Of a DNA stretch of 8,228 nt, positions 6,479-8,228 are shown in pieces. Every line of letters starts with the position of its first letter. Position 1 is the stretch's first letter. The stretch is from Thiotrichaceae bacterium (GTDB lineage: Bacteria; Pseudomonadota; Gammaproteobacteria; Thiotrichales; Thiotrichaceae): positions 1 to 8,228 of the forward strand of contig JALVFC010000420.1 of NCBI GenBank assembly GCA_027030285.1, read 5' to 3'. The notes beneath the pieces were generated by a model. It did no database searches. It saw only the letters and a program-made list of their open reading frames with translations, and was not told the origin of the DNA. The translations under genes and the position numbers were made by a program.

Positions 6479-6883
6479 ATGATTCCACAAATTGGTGATG
6501 TATCAAAACCGGAGCTAAAAAAGTTTGGCTTTATCATGGGAAGTGCGCTTATCCTTCTGTTTGGGCTATTTTTCCCGTGGCTATTAAGTAAACCCATACC
6601 ACTATGGCCATGGATAGTGGCCGCTATTTTTATTTTATGGGCCCTGCTTCATCCGACCAGCATGAAGCCAGTATATGTCATCTGGATGAAAATTGGTGGT
6701 GTGCTCGGTTTTATTAATACACATATTATTATGGGTATATTATTCTTTGTGATATTTCTTCCTCTGGGACTGTTATTTAAACTATTTGGCAAAGAATTGA
6801 TTCCAAACAAATTTTCAGATGTCCAAAGTTACCGGATAGTCACCCGGAACCCTTCCAAAAACCATATAGAGAGACCCTACTAA
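6479..6883 (+). CDS. SxtJ-family membrane protein
   Basis: A 134-residue inner-membrane protein with three hydrophobic segments at about 16-36, 43-60 and 74-103, the last long enough to be one kinked or two short helices. A basic/aromatic C-terminal tail follows, including YRIVTRNPSKNHIERPY (118-134). The ending E-R-P-Y/F after a polar stretch is, in my recollection, typical of SxtJ homologues, which lie next to O-carbamoyltransferase genes in many bacteria. Function is unknown; a role as membrane anchor or acceptor-presenting partner of the transferase is an inference from gene order. It starts 16 nt after the transferase stop with a poor AAGAGA ribosome binding site. It ends in TAATG, sharing a base with the next gene, so all three genes form one operon. 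Confidence 0.8.
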   Translation: MIPQIGDVSKPELKKFGFIMGSALILLFGLFFPWLLSKPIPLWPWIVAAIFILWALLHPTSMKPVYVIWMKIGGVLGFINTHIIMGILFFVIFLPLGLLFKLFGKELIPNKFSDVQSYRIVTRNPSKNHIERPY

Positions 6884-7035
6884 TGCTTGACTTATTATCC
6901 GACCTATGGGGATTTATGAAGGTCAGAAAAAAATTCTGGCTGGCCCCAATTATTTTGATTATGTTACTACTGGGTGTACTTATCGTGCTATCTCAAGGTT
7001 CTGCTGTAGCACCGTTTATTTATACTTTGTTCTAG
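6883..7035 (+). CDS. DUF5989-type single-span membrane peptide (SxtK-like position)
   Basis: A 50-residue protein, easily missed because of its length. The ATG shares its A with the stop of the SxtJ-like gene, and a GAGAGA stretch sits about 8 nt upstream. The N-terminus LLSDLWGFMKVRKKFW (4-19) is amphipathic and basic. A membrane helix follows (about 19-38), then SQGSAVAPFIYTLF (37-50). The pattern DLWGF-x2-VRKKFWL-P-I...LVLSQGSAVAPFIYTLF is what I recognise as the DUF5989 family, which accompanies carbamoyltransferase/SxtJ pairs. In saxitoxin clusters a similarly sized gene, sxtK, holds this position. The strong conservation of such a short sequence suggests a real partner in the membrane. 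Biochemical function is unknown. Confidence 0.83.
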   Translation: MLDLLSDLWGFMKVRKKFWLAPIILIMLLLGVLIVLSQGSAVAPFIYTLF

Positions 7036-7055
7036 CTCGATAGCTTCACAGCACC

Positions 7056-7093
7056 TTTTCGTAGAGACGTCGCCTGCAACGTCTCTACGAAAA
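7056..7093. repeat. 38-bp perfect-arm palindrome (REP/MITE-like)
   Basis: Arm TTTTCGTAGAGACGT (7056-7070), an 8-nt centre (7071-7078), then the exact reverse complement (7079-7093): 15 of 15 pairs. On both strands the hairpin is followed by A-rich rather than T-rich sequence, so it is not a standard intrinsic terminator, though it would fold strongly in the 3' end of the carbamoyltransferase operon mRNA. The core GTAGAGACGT...ACGTCTCTAC is one I recall as a dispersed palindrome in cyanobacteria and some other bacteria. It is the only copy in this window. Confidence 0.75.
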
Positions 7094-7170
7094 TTCCGGT
7101 TTCTGGACGCGCACTGCGTACCTGCCATACTATCTGCCATTCTTCTTAAATAACGGCAGAAACCTTCCCT

Positions 7171-7935
7171 ATGAGTAAACTAAAAGCACTTTTATTTGAT
7201 GTCGATGGCACACTGGCAAACACAGAAGCCAATGGACATCGTGTCGCCTTCAATAAAGCGTTTTCTGAAGCGGGTCTGGACTGGGAGTGGGGTATTCCTC
7301 TTTATGGGCAATTGCTCGCGGTAACAGGCGGTAAAGAGCGTATCAAGTACTATGTGAACGACTTCCTTGATGATTTTACAATTGATCAGGATCTGACTGA
7401 TTTCGCAGCACAATTACATCAAAGAAAAACACATTTTTATCTGCAAATGCTGCAACAGGGTGATATTCCCTTAAGACCTGGAGTAGAGCGCTTAATTAGA
7501 GAAGCACGTGAGTCTGGCTTGCGCATGGGAATTGCGACAACCACCACTCCAGCAAATGTTACCTACCTGTTAAGCTCAACATTGGGGGAAGAATCGTTAG
7601 AATGGTTTGAAGTCATCGCTGCAGGAGATATTGTTCCCGCTAAAAAACCCGCACCTGATATTTTTGAATATGCCATGCGGGAAATGGCAATTACGCCTGA
7701 TGAAACCCTGGCGTTTGAAGATTCTGCCAATGGTTTCAAGTCCTCAACAGGAGCTGGTTTGAAAACACTGGTAACTGTTAATAGCTATACACAGGATGAT
7801 GACTTTCCGGGCGCAAGCATTGTGCTGGACAAAATGGGAGATGCAGATGACCCTTTCACGGTTTTATCAGGGAATGCCAACTCATACACTTATGTTACTG
7901 TTGATATGCTCAGGGATTTATTTGCCAGAAGCTAA
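7171..7935 (+). CDS. cbbY: CbbY-type HAD phosphatase (xylulose-1,5-bisphosphate phosphatase)
   Basis: Cytosolic haloacid-dehalogenase phosphatase of 254 residues, the length of CbbY proteins. HAD motif I is FDVDGTLANTE (9-19), with nucleophile Asp10 and acid/base Asp12. A helical cap follows, including TGGKERI (52-58). Motif II is IATTTTPANV (121-130), motif III is Lys158 in PAKKPAPDIF (156-165), and motif IV is FEDSANGFKSS (182-192). The run TTTTPANV plus EDSANGFKSS separates CbbY from beta-phosphoglucomutases and Gph. Characterised CbbY removes xylulose-1,5-bisphosphate, an inhibitory side product of RuBisCO, which points to a Calvin-cycle organism. A few non-autotrophs also carry homologues. 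It stands alone here, 135 bp after the carbamoyltransferase operon and on the far side of the palindrome. The ATG at 7171 has no clear Shine-Dalgarno. Confidence 0.9.
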   Translation: MSKLKALLFDVDGTLANTEANGHRVAFNKAFSEAGLDWEWGIPLYGQLLAVTGGKERIKYYVNDFLDDFTIDQDLTDFAAQLHQRKTHFYLQMLQQGDIPLRPGVERLIREARESGLRMGIATTTTPANVTYLLSSTLGEESLEWFEVIAAGDIVPAKKPAPDIFEYAMREMAITPDETLAFEDSANGFKSSTGAGLKTLVTVNSYTQDDDFPGASIVLDKMGDADDPFTVLSGNANSYTYVTVDMLRDLFARS

Positions 7936-7971
7936 CAGGTTGTAGAGAGGCTATACAATAGAGGAGCACAG

Positions 7972-7992
7972 ATGTTTATTAAAATACAGTAG
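7972..7992 (+). other. Six-codon minigene behind a strong Shine-Dalgarno
   Basis: GAGGAG (7961-7966) stands 5 nt before an ATG that opens MFIKIQ and stops at TAG 7990-7992. The ribosome binding site is better than that of any plus-strand gene here. It may be a leader peptide, the stump of a lost gene, or chance. The stop is followed by the A7 tract that is the U-tail of the opposite-strand terminator. Confidence 0.25.
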
Positions 7993-7998
7993 CGAAAT

Positions 7999-8028
7999 AA
8001 AAAAAGGCGCCCAATCTCTTGGACGCCT
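7999..8028 (-). terminator. Intrinsic terminator, minus strand
   Basis: On the minus strand, AGGCGTCCAA (8028-8019), a 4-nt loop and TTGGGCGCCT (8014-8005) form a 10-bp stem with a single U-G wobble. The stem is followed by seven T residues (8005-7999, the first T being the stem's last base). Read on the plus strand the same stem has a C-A mismatch and no T-run, so it works only for minus-strand transcription. No minus-strand protein gene lies upstream within the window, so its likely client is the small RNA proposed here. Confidence 0.8.
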
Positions 8029-8070
8029 AACCGCTAGGAGGATGTGGTGTTATCACTTTCAAACACCACA
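7999..8070 (-). ncRNA. Putative small RNA of about 70 nt with anti-Shine-Dalgarno linker
   Basis: From a predicted start near 8070, the minus-strand transcript would fold a perfect 9-bp 5' hairpin (TGTGGTGTT 8070-8062, a 10-nt loop, AACACCACA 8051-8043). It then exposes a linker with CCUCCU (8041-8036), complementary to AGGAGG ribosome binding sites, and ends in the intrinsic terminator. There is no ORF with a ribosome binding site. Two hairpins flanking a single-stranded C/U-rich seed plus a U-tail is the usual layout of Hfq-type regulatory RNAs. No known family is recognised. The alternative is that the 5' palindrome is a protein-binding site for the sigma54 promoter to the right. Confidence 0.5.
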
Positions 8071-8076
8071 CATATT

Positions 8077-8104
8077 AGTCTACACTACTACAGAAAAAGT
8101 TCAA
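8077..8104 (-). promoter_or_regulatory. Sigma70-like promoter for the putative small RNA
   Basis: On the minus strand, TTGAAC (8104-8099), 16 bp, then TAGACT (8082-8077): each hexamer is 4/6 to consensus. The predicted start falls at about 8070, exactly at the base of the 5' hairpin. Upstream is a T-rich stretch (A-rich on the plus strand, 8129-8152) that could act as an UP-like element. The match is modest on its own; the agreement with hairpin and terminator raises its value. Confidence 0.4.
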
Positions 8105-8172
8105 AAAACCTACCTTTTCTATCAACAATAAAACAACATCATAAAAAAAACAACAACATGTAGACTATTTTC

Positions 8173-8188
8173 TGGCATATTTCATGCT
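8173..8188 (+). promoter_or_regulatory. Sigma54 (-24/-12) promoter candidate
   Basis: TGGCATATTTCATGCT agrees with the RpoN consensus TGGCAYRNNNNTTGCW at every fixed position except the first T of TTGC (A here). GG and GC are separated by the required 10 bp. Transcription would begin about 8199, reading rightward into a gene outside the window. The palindrome TGTGGTGTT-N10-AACACCACA at 8043-8070, about 130 bp upstream, is at a suitable distance for an enhancer-binding activator. Confidence 0.5.
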
Positions 8189-8192
8189 TGAA

Positions 8193-8218
8193 ATAAGTCA
8201 GTTTAGCAACTGACTTAT
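8193..8218. repeat. Perfect 11-bp-stem palindrome
   Basis: ATAAGTCAGTT (8193-8203), loop TAGC, AACTGACTTAT (8208-8218), with all 11 pairs perfect. It straddles the start site predicted from the sigma54 candidate, so it could be a 5'-UTR hairpin or an operator. No T-run follows on the plus strand and only TTT on the minus strand, so a terminator role is weak. Confidence 0.6.
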
Positions 8219-8228
8219 GTCCAGACTG

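Noticed and set aside
4621..7035. Reading the cassette as part of a saxitoxin or aminoglycoside cluster
   Set aside because: No other toxin or antibiotic biosynthesis gene is present. Carbamoyltransferases with these partners are, to my knowledge, widespread.
7056..7093. Palindrome as rho-independent terminator
   Set aside because: Both strands run into A-rich, not T-rich, sequence after the stem.
7999..8028. Terminator for cbbY on the plus strand
   Set aside because: In that direction the stem has a mismatch and is followed by AACCGC without T-run; the T-run exists only on the minus strand.
1..8228. CRISPR array, tRNA, rRNA or intact transposase
   Set aside because: No regularly spaced repeats, cloverleaf or transposase motifs were seen on either strand.

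Overview
This window most resembles an accessory stretch of a gammaproteobacterial chromosome of moderate, AT-leaning composition. Support comes from gammaproteobacterial-looking BolA, DUF2782, Dtd, Pip and TtcA-like proteins. A CbbY-type sugar-phosphate phosphatase and several sulfur-trafficking genes (a TusA-family carrier and a TtcA-like thiolase) hint at a sulfur-oxidising, CO2-fixing relative. That lifestyle is an inference; no RuBisCO, sox or dsr gene is present.

Left part (1-4071) is housekeeping. A tight minus-strand operon runs bolA-like -> DUF2782 -> tusA-like -> CDF metal exporter, the last cut by the window edge. It has a good sigma70 extended -10 promoter at 1373-1400. Divergent from it is a stand-alone cyclic-nucleotide-binding-domain protein. 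Convergent to that is a minus-strand pair, pip -> dtd, overlapping at GTGA. A TtcA-like ATP pyrophosphatase diverges from pip.

An AT-rich spacer of about 550 bp (4072-4620) has no gene but contains nested inverted repeats. It precedes the most interesting coding unit (4621-7035): a NodU/CmcH/TobZ-type carbamoyltransferase, an SxtJ-like three-helix membrane protein, and a 50-residue DUF5989-type membrane protein. This is the same order as sxtI-sxtJ-sxtK of cyanobacterial saxitoxin clusters, but with no toxin genes in view. It therefore looks like a general membrane-associated carbamoylation module with an unknown acceptor.

Downstream come a near-perfect 38-bp palindrome of REP/MITE type, then cbbY.

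The right end (7936-8228) has no protein gene but is rich in signals. On the minus strand there is a complete small-RNA-like unit: promoter, 5' hairpin, CCUCCU linker and intrinsic terminator with a U7 tail. On the plus strand there is a sigma54 (-24/-12) promoter candidate followed by an 11-bp-stem palindrome, presumably driving a gene beyond the window.
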